From: Vicinamibacterales bacterium
GTDB lineage: Bacteria; Acidobacteriota; Vicinamibacteria; Vicinamibacterales; 2-12-FULL-66-21
Assembly (NCBI GenBank): GCA_036496585.1
Contig: DASXLB010000056.1
Coordinates: 1 to 64,000 of the forward strand
DNA: 64,000 nt
Direction: 5' to 3'
Shown here piece by piece: positions 17,331-26,218 of the stretch. Each line of letters starts with the position of its first letter. The first letter of the stretch is position 1. The position numbers and the translations under genes were made by a program. The notes below the pieces were generated by a model. It saw only the letters and a program-made list of their open reading frames with translations, was not told the DNA's origin and ran no database searches.

Positions 17331-17518
17331 ACAAGAGCCTCCTGTTTCCAGGAGACGTCGCAAGTCGCCTGCCCGGAGTCAGCGTGCGGATTGCACGGGA
17401 ATCCACGCGTCTGGCCACCGATGAGTTACCGGAATCTGGAAGGGTTTCAGCTTTCGTAAGGTGCTCCCGCTTCGCCCTTCCGGAGGCGCGTCATCGCCTG
17501 CGTCTCGTTATACTCTTC

Positions 17519-17710
17519 ATGGATGAGACGGCGGTCATGATGACGCTCGACGTGCGGTCGGTGCGGCTGGTGGCCGGACTGGCGTGCGCGATGAGCTGCG
17601 TCGCGGGTGCGACGGCCGTCGCACAGGACAAGCCGTTCGTGTTCTCGGTGACGACCGCTCCCGATCCGACCCGACATCAGGCCCGCGTCGACTACCAGGC
17701 GTGGAAGTAG
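17519..17710 (+). CDS. Short secreted protein, probably a truncated gene
   Basis: 63 aa: MDETAVMMTLDVRSVRL, a hydrophobic signal-like stretch ending in ATAVAQ, then about 24 residues (KPFVFSVTTAPD and on). The chain stops inside the 3' end of the convergent ABC ATPase gene, an overlap of 19 bp. A TATACT hexamer lies at 17509-17514. The exported part is too short for a domain, so this looks like the surviving 5' end of a larger secreted protein gene. It could also be a real small exported peptide. Confidence 0.4.
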   Translation: MDETAVMMTLDVRSVRLVAGLACAMSCVAGATAVAQDKPFVFSVTTAPDPTRHQARVDYQAWK

Positions 17711-18525
17711 CCGTCGCGGCGGCCGACGTCGATCGGGAAGTCGAAGGCGCGGGTCAGCGCGTCGGAGGTCAGCAGCCGCTCCTTCGGCCCGTCTTCGACG
17801 ACGCGTCCGCCGCGCATCAGGATCACGCGATCGATCTCTGGAATGATCTCCGACAGGTTGTGCGTGACGATCACGAGCGCCGTGCCGGCTTGCGCGATCG
17901 CGCGCGTCATCTCGCGGAGCTGGTGCGCGGCCCGCAGATCGAGGCTGTTGGCGACCTCGTCGAGCACGAGCGCGGCGGGATCGTGGACGAGCGCGCGCGC
18001 GATCACCAGCCGCCGCGCCTCGCCTGACGACAGCTCGTCGAGCGGGCGCGGCGCCAGGTGCGCGATTTCGAGCCGGTCGAGAATCGCCGCCGCCCTCGCC
18101 TGCATGGCCGGCGTGATCCCGACGTGCGCCGGGATGCCGATGCTCGAGAAGAATCCCGAGAGCACGGTGTCGAGGCCGGTGACGCGGTGCGGCAGTTCGG
18201 CGAAGTCGCTCGACTTGCCGCGCGTGCACTCGGCGATCAGGTCCTGGCTGACGATGCCGAGCATCTGCCGCAGCTCGGCGACGCTCCAGCGATCGCGGCC
18301 CATGATGCGCAGCGTGAACGGAGTCGGCTCGATCGCTGGATAGCAGTCGCAGGTCAGCGTCTTGATGAACGTCGACTTGCCGCAGCCATTGGGGCCGAGG
18401 ATGGCGACGTGCTCGCCGCCGGCGATGGTCAGCGTCAGGCGATCGAGCGCGCGCGTCTCACCGCGGTAGACGGTGACGTCGCGACACTCGACGAGCGGCG
18501 GCGCGTAGGATTCGGGTGACGGCAT
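17692..18525 (-). CDS. ABC transporter ATP-binding protein
   Basis: 277 aa with all ABC ATPase motifs: Walker A GPNGCGKST, Q-loop IVSQDL, signature LSSGEARRL, Walker B ALVLDEV followed by N rather than the usual P, and the H-loop VIVTHN. It resembles ModF/PhnC-like stand-alone ATPases. No permease is adjacent, so the partner is unknown. ATG 18525 is preferred over an upstream in-frame ATG because a TATCGT hexamer lies 8 nt before it on the minus strand. It is divergent from the S10 peptidase gene. Confidence 0.88.
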   Translation of the reverse strand: MPSPESYAPPLVECRDVTVYRGETRALDRLTLTIAGGEHVAILGPNGCGKSTFIKTLTCDCYPAIEPTPFTLRIMGRDRWSVAELRQMLGIVSQDLIAECTRGKSSDFAELPHRVTGLDTVLSGFFSSIGIPAHVGITPAMQARAAAILDRLEIAHLAPRPLDELSSGEARRLVIARALVHDPAALVLDEVANSLDLRAAHQLREMTRAIAQAGTALVIVTHNLSEIIPEIDRVILMRGGRVVEDGPKERLLTSDALTRAFDFPIDVGRRDGYFHAW

Positions 18526-18580
18526 GACAGACGACGATAGCAAACCGGCGCGCCGCGCGGCTGGCGATGTATCATCCTGG

Positions 18581-20137
18581 ATGCTCCCGAAGACTGCATT
18601 CGTCCTCGCCGTGTCGTTGATCGCCGCGCCGCTCGCCGCGCAGCAGCGCGGCCAGAATCCGAACCAGCAGAACGCCGCGCCGGGTCAGCGCGAATACGCC
18701 GGCGCCGCCGAAGAGAAAATTTCCCAGACCTCGCACACCGTCCACCTGGATGGCCGCGAGATCAAGTACACCGCCACCGCTGGCACGCTGCCGATCCGCG
18801 GCGAGGACGGCAAGGTGCAGGCGCGGATGTTCTTCGTCGCCTATACCCGGGACGGCGAAGACGTGAAGACGCGTCCGGTGTCGTTCCTCTACAACGGCGG
18901 TCCTGGTGCGGCGACCATCTGGCTGCACATGGGATCGTTCGCGCCCAAACACGTGCAGATGGCGGAAGACGGGTTCCAGCCGGCGCCGCCGTATCACCTG
19001 GTCGACAACGAGAATTCGCTGATCGACGCCACCGACCTGGTGTTCATCGACGCCATCGAGACCGGCTACAGCCGCACGGTCGAGGCGGTCAACCCGACGC
19101 CCTTCCTCGGTCAGGCCGGGGACCTGCGCGCGTTCGGCGATTTCGTCAACGAGTATCTGAAGACTTACGGCCGATGGCCGTCGCCGAAGTATCTGATCGG
19201 CGAGAGCTACGGCACCATCCGCTCCGCGGGCCTGTCGCAGGAGCTCCAGTCGCGGCACGGCATCGAGCTGAACGGCATCGTGCTCGTGTCGGCGCTGCTG
19301 ACCTATCAGTCGATCTCGACCGGGCCGCAGAACGATCTCGCCTACGTCTCGTACTTCCCGACCTTCGCCACCACCGCGTGGTTCCACAAGCGCCTGGCGG
19401 CCGATCTGCAGGCGAAGAGCGTGAAGCAGATCGCCGACGAGGCGCTGGCCTTTGCCACCGGCGAGTACGCGACCACGCTCCTGCGCGGCAATTCACTCAG
19501 CGACGCCGAGCGCAAGGCCGTCGCGGCGAAGATCGCGCGCCTGACCGGCCTCTCGCAGGCCTACGTCGAGCAGACGAACCTGCGCATCGATCCCGGCCGC
19601 TTCCGCAAAGAGCTGCTGCGCGACAAGCGTCTGGTGGTCGGTCGTCTCGACACGCGCTACACGGCCACGGATCTCGACGCGGCGGGAGAGGACGAGGAGT
19701 TCGACCCGTCGAACACGGCGCTCCAGGGCGCCTACACGGCGCTGTTCATGGACTACGTGCGCAACGAGCTGAAATGGGAGAGCGACCTGCACTACGACAG
19801 CTCCGGCAACGTCCGGCCGTGGACCTACGTGCAGAACAGCTACATGGACATGACCGAGCCGCTGCGCTCGTCGATGGCGAAGAACCCGTTCCTCAAGGTG
19901 CGGGTCGAGGCCGGCTATTACGACATGGCCTGCGTCTTCGGAGGCGCGGTAATCAACTTCTGGCACCTCGCCTACGACAAAATGTTCACCGATCGCGTCT
20001 CGTTCGGCTGGTTCGAGGCCGGCCACATGATCTACACGCGGCCGTCGGCGCACAAGGCGCTGAAGAACGACATCGCCAAGTTCATCACCGATACGGTGGG
20101 CGCCTCGCGCAGCCATACCGCAACCCAGCATCCGTGA
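18581..20137 (+). CDS. Secreted S10-family serine carboxypeptidase-like protein
   Basis: 518 aa beginning with a signal peptide (TAFVLAVSLIAAPLAAQ). The alpha/beta-hydrolase core shows LYNGGPGAATIWLHMG (oxyanion region), the nucleophile elbow GESYG (S209), and a C-terminal FEAGHMIY holding the catalytic His. This matches carboxypeptidase C relatives of the S10 family widespread in Acidobacteriota. It probably trims peptides in the periplasm or outside. TATCAT at 18570-18575 lies 5 nt before the ATG. Its stop overlaps the next start as GTGA. Confidence 0.88.
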   Translation: MLPKTAFVLAVSLIAAPLAAQQRGQNPNQQNAAPGQREYAGAAEEKISQTSHTVHLDGREIKYTATAGTLPIRGEDGKVQARMFFVAYTRDGEDVKTRPVSFLYNGGPGAATIWLHMGSFAPKHVQMAEDGFQPAPPYHLVDNENSLIDATDLVFIDAIETGYSRTVEAVNPTPFLGQAGDLRAFGDFVNEYLKTYGRWPSPKYLIGESYGTIRSAGLSQELQSRHGIELNGIVLVSALLTYQSISTGPQNDLAYVSYFPTFATTAWFHKRLAADLQAKSVKQIADEALAFATGEYATTLLRGNSLSDAERKAVAAKIARLTGLSQAYVEQTNLRIDPGRFRKELLRDKRLVVGRLDTRYTATDLDAAGEDEEFDPSNTALQGAYTALFMDYVRNELKWESDLHYDSSGNVRPWTYVQNSYMDMTEPLRSSMAKNPFLKVRVEAGYYDMACVFGGAVINFWHLAYDKMFTDRVSFGWFEAGHMIYTRPSAHKALKNDIAKFITDTVGASRSHTATQHP

Positions 20138-21279
20138 CTGTCGCGGTCGTCGGCGCCGGCGCCTTCGGCGGCTGGACGGCGCTGGCACTGCGGCGCCGCG
20201 GCGCGCCAGTGACGCTCATCGACGCCTGGGGGGCCGGCCACGCGCGGGCCAGCTCCGGCGGCGAGACGCGCGTCATCCGCGCCACCTACGGGTCGAGGGT
20301 CGTCTACACGCGCATGGCGGCGCGCGCGCTTCGACTCTGGCGCGACCATGGCGCCGAAGAAGCCGGACTGCTCCGCACGACCGGCGTGCTCTGGATGTTC
20401 GGTGAGGACGACGGCTTCGGGCGCGCTTCTGCGGCGACGCTCGCCGCCGAAGGACTACGCCTCGACCAGCTGTCGCTGCGCGATGCGGCCTCGCGCTTTC
20501 CCCAAGTCGATTTCTCCGGCGCCACCTCCGTGCTCTGGGAGCCGGAAGCCGGCTATCTCATGGCGCGGCGCGCATGCGCGCACGTCGTCGATCGATTCGT
20601 GGCTGAAGGCGGCATCTATCGTCGAGCCGCGGCTGCGACGCCGGCGTCGATTGCCGCGACCCACGTCCTGCTCGCGGACGGCTCCAGGCTCCACGCCGAC
20701 GTGGTCGTCTTCGCATGCGGACCGTGGCTCGGCTCGCTCTTCCCGGACCTGCTCGGCTCCCGCGTGACCGTCACGCGGCAGGAGGTCTGCTACTTCGGGA
20801 CACCCGCCGGCGACGCTCGATTCAGCGAGCCCGCGCTGCCGGTCTGGCTCGACTGCGGTGAACGGGTGATGTACGGCATTCCCGACGCCGGCGGCCGCGG
20901 CTTCAAGATTGCCGACGATACCTCCGGGCCGCCGATTGATCCGACCAGCGCGCCGCGCGAGGCGACGCGCGCCGGTGTGGCGGCAGCCAGGGCCTTCCTC
21001 GCCAGGCGGTTTCCCGCGCTCGCCGATGCGCCGCTCGTCGGCACTGAGGTGTGCCAATACGAGTCGACGCCCGATTCGCACTTCATTGTCGATCGCCACC
21101 CGGCGGCCGACCACGTGTGGATCGCCGGCGGTGGATCCGGACACGGCTTCAAGATGGGACCGGCGATTGGCGAGCTGCTCGCTTCGTGCATTCTCGACGG
21201 TGCCGCGCCGGATCCGGCCTTCTCGCTCGCCCGCTTCGCCGCGCCTCGCCGCGACGGATGGGATCAGAAGTGGTCGTAG
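20134..21279 (+). CDS. FAD-dependent amine oxidase (sarcosine/N-methyltryptophan oxidase-like)
   Basis: 381 aa of the DAO/MSOX type. VAVVGAGAFGGWTAL is the FAD-binding Rossmann motif at the N-terminus. SSGGETRVIRATYG corresponds to the SSHGxTRxIR segment of monomeric sarcosine oxidases. GGGSGHGFKMGPAIGELLA is the C-terminal FAD segment. A Cys near the covalent-flavin position is not assigned with confidence. It would oxidise a secondary amine or N-methyl amino acid to release an aldehyde. The GTG start overlaps the peptidase stop, indicating coupling. Confidence 0.85.
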   Translation: MTVAVVGAGAFGGWTALALRRRGAPVTLIDAWGAGHARASSGGETRVIRATYGSRVVYTRMAARALRLWRDHGAEEAGLLRTTGVLWMFGEDDGFGRASAATLAAEGLRLDQLSLRDAASRFPQVDFSGATSVLWEPEAGYLMARRACAHVVDRFVAEGGIYRRAAAATPASIAATHVLLADGSRLHADVVVFACGPWLGSLFPDLLGSRVTVTRQEVCYFGTPAGDARFSEPALPVWLDCGERVMYGIPDAGGRGFKIADDTSGPPIDPTSAPREATRAGVAAARAFLARRFPALADAPLVGTEVCQYESTPDSHFIVDRHPAADHVWIAGGGSGHGFKMGPAIGELLASCILDGAAPDPAFSLARFAAPRRDGWDQKWS

Positions 21280-21307
21280 CGTCGAGCCGCTGAAAAACCG
21301 AGGCGCG

Positions 21308-22543
21308 TCAGCGGTCCAGCCGCTGCCGTCCAAAACCGAAAAGCGCATCGTCCGGCGTCTCGCATCCGAGCGCGATGCGCACGAGCGCCTGCGCGCCCAG
21401 GAAGGAGAGCGTCATGCCGTTGCCGCCGTAGCCCAGCGCGAAGAGCTGGCCGGGATAGAGGCGATGGCGGCCGATGTAGGGCAGGCCGTCCTGCGTGGTC
21501 GCGAAGAGTCCTTCCCACGCGTACTCGGCACGCTCGCCGCGCAACATCGGGTAGAGGGTGACGAGATCGTCCATCAGTTCGGCGGCGCGGGCGCGCAGCG
21601 CTGGTGGCCGTCTCCGCCCGTGCACCTGCGGCCGATCGCGCCCGCCGAAGAGCAGCCGGCCGTCCGGCGTCCAGCGGGCGTAGTGGTACGGGCGAGCGGT
21701 ATCCCAGAGCATGGCGTTGCCCAGCCCGATCCGCTGGCGCTCGGCGGCGCTGAAGCGTCGGGTCGCGATCACGTAGGTGTTGAGCATCCGGAATCGGGCG
21801 GCCAGGTGCTCGAACGACGGGGTCGCGTAGCCGGTGGCGATGACGGCCCAGCCGGCGCGGATGACGGCGCCGTTCTCGAGCAGCACGGCCGTCGAGCCGC
21901 CTCGTTGGTCGACCCGCCGTACCGCGGTTGACTCGTAGAGCGCTGCGCCGCGTCGTACCGCCGAGCGTGCGATCGCGAGGCAGGCGCGATAGGGATCCAC
22001 CTCGCCATTGCCTTCGGTGACGATGGCCCCGGGCGCATCGAAGCCGGCGCGTGCCCGAACCTCTGCGCCGTCGATCCACCGTGCCGGCAGTCGGGCCCGC
22101 CGCCGCAGGCGCCATTCCGTGTGCAGTGCGTCACGGGCCCGGCCGTCGGGTGCGTAGTAGATCGACGGCAGCCGGCGAATCGCGGGGGCGCCTGCGCGGC
22201 GCAGCAGCAGGAGGAAGTCGCGCACGGCCTGCCGGCAGCGGTTCCAGATGTGCTGCGCGGCCGTGCTGCCGTAGCGATCGGCCAGGTGGCGGAAGTCGAC
22301 ATCCGGCTCCTGCATCAGGAGCGCTGTGCTCGCGGCCGTGCTGCCGCGGCCGATGCGATGAGCCTCGACCAGGATCACCCGCGCGCCTGCCTGCGCGAAC
22401 AGGAGAGCCGCCGAGCAGCCGGTAATCCCGCCGCCGATGATCGCGACGTCCGCATCGCCGTTGCGGGACAGTGTCGGCAATCGCTGCGCGCGGCCGGCGA
22501 ACGTGTCCAGCCAGTAGCTGCGGCCTACTCTCAGCCCCGCCAT
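21308..22543 (-). CDS. FAD-dependent oxidoreductase (glycine/D-amino-acid oxidase family)
   Basis: 412 aa. After about 30 residues containing SYWLDTFAG comes VAIIGGGITGCSAALLFAQAG, the FAD dinucleotide motif. GRGSTAASTALL is the second flavin segment and YGGNGMTLSFLGAQ is the C-terminal FAD loop. This is the PuuB/OrdL-like gamma-glutamyl-putrescine or glycine oxidase type; the substrate is uncertain. ATG 22543 is chosen because the preceding in-frame extension is not protein-like. It converges with the sarcosine oxidase-like gene. Confidence 0.82.
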   Translation of the reverse strand: MAGLRVGRSYWLDTFAGRAQRLPTLSRNGDADVAIIGGGITGCSAALLFAQAGARVILVEAHRIGRGSTAASTALLMQEPDVDFRHLADRYGSTAAQHIWNRCRQAVRDFLLLLRRAGAPAIRRLPSIYYAPDGRARDALHTEWRLRRRARLPARWIDGAEVRARAGFDAPGAIVTEGNGEVDPYRACLAIARSAVRRGAALYESTAVRRVDQRGGSTAVLLENGAVIRAGWAVIATGYATPSFEHLAARFRMLNTYVIATRRFSAAERQRIGLGNAMLWDTARPYHYARWTPDGRLLFGGRDRPQVHGRRRPPALRARAAELMDDLVTLYPMLRGERAEYAWEGLFATTQDGLPYIGRHRLYPGQLFALGYGGNGMTLSFLGAQALVRIALGCETPDDALFGFGRQRLDR

Positions 22544-22663
22544 GTGCTCATGCTCGAGCGACGGAGGCACGTTGTATGCCAAGGCCGAGCTGGAGACGGC
22601 AGACGGCCCGGACCTCCCAAGGCGGCGCGCCGCCGCGAGTTGTAGTAACGTTGCGCCAACAAC

Positions 22664-23449
22664 ATGGCGCAGACGGCGTGGCCCCTGGTTGAACGAAGGT
22701 TCGGCGAGACAACGCGGCGCGATTTCTGGTGGCTCCAGCCCCTCTCGGTTTTTCTCGCGCTCTCCGCTTTCATCGTCTATTCGACGTGGGCCGCCTTCCA
22801 GGGCGTCCACTACGAATTCGGTCCGTACCTATCTCCCTTTTACTCACCGCTGCTCTTCGGCGACGGCCCGCACGCGTGGTTCGGGCCCAAGCCGGGCTGG
22901 TGGCCGGCGGCGCTGCCGTTCTCGGCTGCGCTGCTGATTCTCTGGGCGCCGGGCGGCTTCCGCTTCACCTGTTACTACTATCGCGGCGCGTACTACAAGG
23001 CGTTCTGGCAGGACCCCGCGGCGTGCACGGTGGGTGAGCCGCGGACGTCGTACTGGGGCGAGCGCTACTTCCCGCTCGTCCTGCAGAACGCGCACCGCTA
23101 CTTCCTCTACATCGCGCTCGTCTTCATCGTCTTTTTGACCTACGACGCGATCTCGTCGTTCCGCTTCGCCGACGGCCTGCACGTCAACGTCGGCAGCCTG
23201 GTCCTGACGATCAACACGGCGCTGCTCGCCAGCTACACCTTCAGCTGCCATTCGCTGCGGCACCTCGTCGGCGGCCGCAAGGACGAAGTGTCGACCAACG
23301 GTGTGCGCTGGGGCTGCTACACCGCCTGTTCGGCGATGAACCGCAAGCATCAGCTCTTCGCCTGGTGCAGTCTCTGTTCCGTCGGTTTCGCCGACCTCTA
23401 CGTCCGCCTCTGTTCGATGGGGATCTGGACCGACTACCGCCTGCTGTGA
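22664..23449 (+). CDS. Succinate dehydrogenase membrane-anchor (cytochrome b-like) subunit
   Basis: 261 aa with four to five membrane helices (roughly 23-45, 79-98, 143-163, 175-203, and a weaker one near 240). Conserved His in QNAHRYFLY and FSCHSLRHLVGG could ligate haem. It is much longer than usual SdhC or SdhD and may serve as a single fused anchor. The assignment depends mainly on its overlap (GTGA) with the flavoprotein gene. The C-terminal third is Cys-rich (CYTACS, WCSLCS). Confidence 0.7.
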   Translation: MAQTAWPLVERRFGETTRRDFWWLQPLSVFLALSAFIVYSTWAAFQGVHYEFGPYLSPFYSPLLFGDGPHAWFGPKPGWWPAALPFSAALLILWAPGGFRFTCYYYRGAYYKAFWQDPAACTVGEPRTSYWGERYFPLVLQNAHRYFLYIALVFIVFLTYDAISSFRFADGLHVNVGSLVLTINTALLASYTFSCHSLRHLVGGRKDEVSTNGVRWGCYTACSAMNRKHQLFAWCSLCSVGFADLYVRLCSMGIWTDYRLL

Positions 23450-25266
23450 ACACATTCGAAACGCTCGACTACGACGTCCTTGTCATTGGCGCCGGCGGCG
23501 CCGGCCTGCGCGCGGCGATCGAGGCGTCTGCGGCGGGCGTCAAGGTCGGCCTCATCTGCAAGTCGCTGCTCGGCAAGGCGCACACCGTCATGGCGGAGGG
23601 AGGCGTCGCGGCGGCGCTCGCCAACGTCGACGATCGCGACAGCTGGAAGGTGCACTTCGCCGACACCATGCGCGGCGGCCAGTACGTCAACAACTGGCGG
23701 ATGGCGGAGCTGCACGCCAGGGAAGCGCCGGATCGCGTGCGCGAGCTGGAAGCCTGGGGCGCGGTCTTCGATCGCACCAAGGACGGCAGGATCCTGCAGC
23801 GCAACTTCGGCGGCCATCGCTACCCGCGGCTGGCGCACGTCGGCGATCGAACCGGACTGGAACTGATTCGGACGCTCCAGGACTACGGCATCCATCGCGG
23901 CATCGACGTGCACATGGAGTTCACCGTCGTGTCGCTGCTCACGAGCAGCGGCCAGGCTGCCGGCGTCATCGGCTACGAGCGTGAGCGGGGGCGGTTCAAG
24001 GTCTTCAGGGCCGGCGCCGTTGTCCTTGCCACCGGTGGCGCCGGACGCGCCTACCAGATCACCAGCAACAGCTGGGAAGGCACCGGCGACGGACACGCGC
24101 TCGCCTACCAGGCGGGCGCCGACCTGATGGACATGGAGTTCATCCAATTCCATCCGACCGGCATGATCTGGCCGCCGAGCGTGCGCGGCATCCTCGTCAC
24201 CGAAGGCGTGCGCGGCGAAGGGGGCATCCTCCTGAACAAGGAAGGACGCCGCTTCATGTTCGACGACATCCCTGACGCCTACAAGAACCAGACGGCCACC
24301 GACGAGGAAGAGGGCTGGCGTTACACCCAGGGAGACAAGTCGGCGAAGCGGCCGCCCGAGCTGCTGACCCGGGACCACGTCGCGCGCTGCATCATGCGCG
24401 AGGTCAAGGCCGGTCGCGGCAGTCCGCACGGCGGCGTCTTCCTCGACATCGCGTGGATCAAGAAGAAGCTGCGCAACGCCGACGAACACATCAAGCGCAA
24501 GCTGCCGAGCATGTATCACCAGTTCAAGGAGCTCGGCGACATCGACATCACGAAGGAGCCGATGGAGGTCGGTCCGACGACCCACTACATCATGGGAGGG
24601 ATTCGCGTCGACGGCGACTCCCAGATGTCGTCGATTCCCGGGCTCTTCGCGGCGGGGGAGTGTGCGGCCGGCATCAACGGCGCCAACCGGCTCGGCGGCA
24701 ATTCGCTCTCGGATCTGCTCGTGTTCGGCAAGCGCGCCGGCGAGCACGCCGCCGCCTTCGTCAAGACGCACAGCCGCGCCGGCGTTGACGACGCCCAGGC
24801 GGCGCGCGCGATGGGCGACGCCTTGAGGCCCTTCGATGCGGCGGCGGGAGGCGGCGAGAACCCGTTCACGATCCAGACGGCGCTTCAGGACATGATGCAG
24901 CGCCACGTCGGCATCGTCCGTAACGAGGCTGAGATACAGCAGGCGCTGGTCGAGCTCGAGGCGCTGAAAGTGCGCGCCGCCCGCGCCGCGGTGACCGGGC
25001 ATCGGGAATACAACCCGGGCTGGCACACCGCGATCGACCTGAGCAACCTGTTGACCGTGTCGGAGGCAATCTCCCGATCCGCCATCGAGCGCAAGGAGAG
25101 CCGCGGCGGCCACTTCCGCGAAGACTACCCCGATCGGAAACCCGAGTACGCGACGTTCAACATCGTCACGCGCCGGAAGGCGGACGGATCGATGGAGGTC
25201 GTCCGCGTGCCGCTGCCGCCGATGCCCGACGAGCTGAAGCAGATCATCGAGGAGCAGAAGGCATAG
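23446..25266 (+). CDS. sdhA: Succinate dehydrogenase/fumarate reductase flavoprotein subunit
   Basis: 606 aa from GTG 23446, overlapping the anchor stop. The FAD-binding motif is VLVIGAGGAGLRAA. The likely covalent-flavin His lies in KAHTVMAEGGVAAAL. FHPTG, RGEGG and the capping-domain HYIMGGI segment build the dicarboxylate site. Succinate is oxidised to fumarate in the TCA cycle, with electrons passed to the iron-sulfur subunit encoded 168 bp downstream. The length is normal for SdhA. Confidence 0.94.
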   Translation: MNTFETLDYDVLVIGAGGAGLRAAIEASAAGVKVGLICKSLLGKAHTVMAEGGVAAALANVDDRDSWKVHFADTMRGGQYVNNWRMAELHAREAPDRVRELEAWGAVFDRTKDGRILQRNFGGHRYPRLAHVGDRTGLELIRTLQDYGIHRGIDVHMEFTVVSLLTSSGQAAGVIGYERERGRFKVFRAGAVVLATGGAGRAYQITSNSWEGTGDGHALAYQAGADLMDMEFIQFHPTGMIWPPSVRGILVTEGVRGEGGILLNKEGRRFMFDDIPDAYKNQTATDEEEGWRYTQGDKSAKRPPELLTRDHVARCIMREVKAGRGSPHGGVFLDIAWIKKKLRNADEHIKRKLPSMYHQFKELGDIDITKEPMEVGPTTHYIMGGIRVDGDSQMSSIPGLFAAGECAAGINGANRLGGNSLSDLLVFGKRAGEHAAAFVKTHSRAGVDDAQAARAMGDALRPFDAAAGGGENPFTIQTALQDMMQRHVGIVRNEAEIQQALVELEALKVRAARAAVTGHREYNPGWHTAIDLSNLLTVSEAISRSAIERKESRGGHFREDYPDRKPEYATFNIVTRRKADGSMEVVRVPLPPMPDELKQIIEEQKA

Positions 25267-25430
25267 CGCGAGGCGCGAGATGCGGCGTGGCGCGAGACGC
25301 GAGGCGCGAGACACGAGATGCGGCGGGGCGCGAGACGCGAGACGCGAGATTCGGCGTGGCTCGAGACGCGAGACGCGAGACGCGAGATGCGAGATTCGGC
25401 GTAGCGCAGGCCTTCAGGCCTGCCGGAGAC
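25267..25430. repeat. GCGAGA-rich minisatellite plus GCAGGCC palindrome
   Basis: The spacer between the two succinate dehydrogenase genes is a degenerate tandem array. Units such as GCGAGACGCGAG and GATGCGGCGTGGC alternate irregularly from 25267 to about 25404. A hairpin follows: GCAGGCC (25406-25412), loop TTCA, GGCCTGC (25417-25423). It is open in several frames but not protein-like. The palindrome belongs to the same family as those at 26179, 26756, 26800 and 26860. Confidence 0.75.
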
Positions 25431-25434
25431 ATGC

Positions 25435-26178
25435 ATGACGAGAGCGTCGTTCAAGGTCTGGCGTACTGACGACAGCGGCGGCGGTCATTTTGCCGACTAC
25501 ACGGTCGACGTCGTCCCCGGCATGGTCGTGCTCGATGCGATCCACCAGATCCAGGCGACCGCCGCCCCCGACATGGCGGTGCGCTGGAACTGCAAGGCGG
25601 GGAAGTGCGGCTCGTGCTCGGCCGAGATCAACGGCAACCCCAGGCTGATGTGCATGACGCGGCTCAACACCCTCAACCAGCTCGAGCCGATCACCGTCGA
25701 GCCGATGCGTGCGTTCCCGCCGATCAAGGATCTGGTCACCGACGTCTCGTGGAACTTCCGTGTCAAGCAGACGATCACGCCGTTCACGCCGCGGCCGGCC
25801 GACGCGCCCGACGGCACCTGGCGGATGCGCCAGCAGGACGTCGATCGCGTCCAGGAGTTCCGCAAGTGCATCGAGTGTTTCCTCTGCCAGGACGTCTGCC
25901 ACATCCTGCGCGACCATCACCTGCACGACGAGTTCATTGGCCCGCGCTTCCTGACCTTCGCGGCGGCGCTGGAGATGAACCCGCTCGACGCGGCCGACCG
26001 CGTTCCGGCGCTGAAAGAGCAGCACGGCATCGGCTACTGCAACATCACGCGCTGCTGCACGAAGGTCTGCCCGGAGCACATCACGATCACGGAAAATGCG
26101 ATCATTCCGCTGAAGGAGCGGGTGGTGGATCGCTACTTCGATCCGGTCACCAAGCTGTTCAGGATGTTCCAGTCATAG
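25435..26178 (+). CDS. sdhB: Succinate dehydrogenase/fumarate reductase iron-sulfur subunit
   Basis: 247 aa. The N-terminal plant-type ferredoxin domain binds 2Fe-2S through CKAGKCGSCSAEI and a later Cys (LMCMTR). The C-terminal domain carries two Cys clusters, KCIECFLCQDVCH and CCTKVCPEH, for the 4Fe-4S and 3Fe-4S centres. It relays electrons from the flavoprotein to the membrane anchor. A hairpin (26179-26199) abuts the stop codon. ATG 25435 follows the repeat spacer with no good Shine-Dalgarno site. Confidence 0.93.
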   Translation: MTRASFKVWRTDDSGGGHFADYTVDVVPGMVVLDAIHQIQATAAPDMAVRWNCKAGKCGSCSAEINGNPRLMCMTRLNTLNQLEPITVEPMRAFPPIKDLVTDVSWNFRVKQTITPFTPRPADAPDGTWRMRQQDVDRVQEFRKCIECFLCQDVCHILRDHHLHDEFIGPRFLTFAAALEMNPLDAADRVPALKEQHGIGYCNITRCCTKVCPEHITITENAIIPLKERVVDRYFDPVTKLFRMFQS

Positions 26179-26199
26179 GCCGGGCCCGTCAGGCCCGGC
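26179..26199 (+). terminator. GCCGGGCC-CGTCA-GGCCCGGC hairpin after sdhB
   Basis: A perfect 8-bp GC-rich stem with a 5-nt loop directly after the sdhB stop. It lacks a T-run, so it may be a weak terminator or an mRNA-stabilising element. Its sequence makes it a member of the dispersed palindrome family seen nearby. Confidence 0.5.
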
Positions 26200-26218
26200 G
26201 AGCAGGCAGGAGGATCAC

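Noticed and set aside
25267-25434. Open frames through the sdhA-sdhB spacer
   Set aside because: They exist only because the repeat units lack stops in several frames; their translations are simple Arg-rich repeats.
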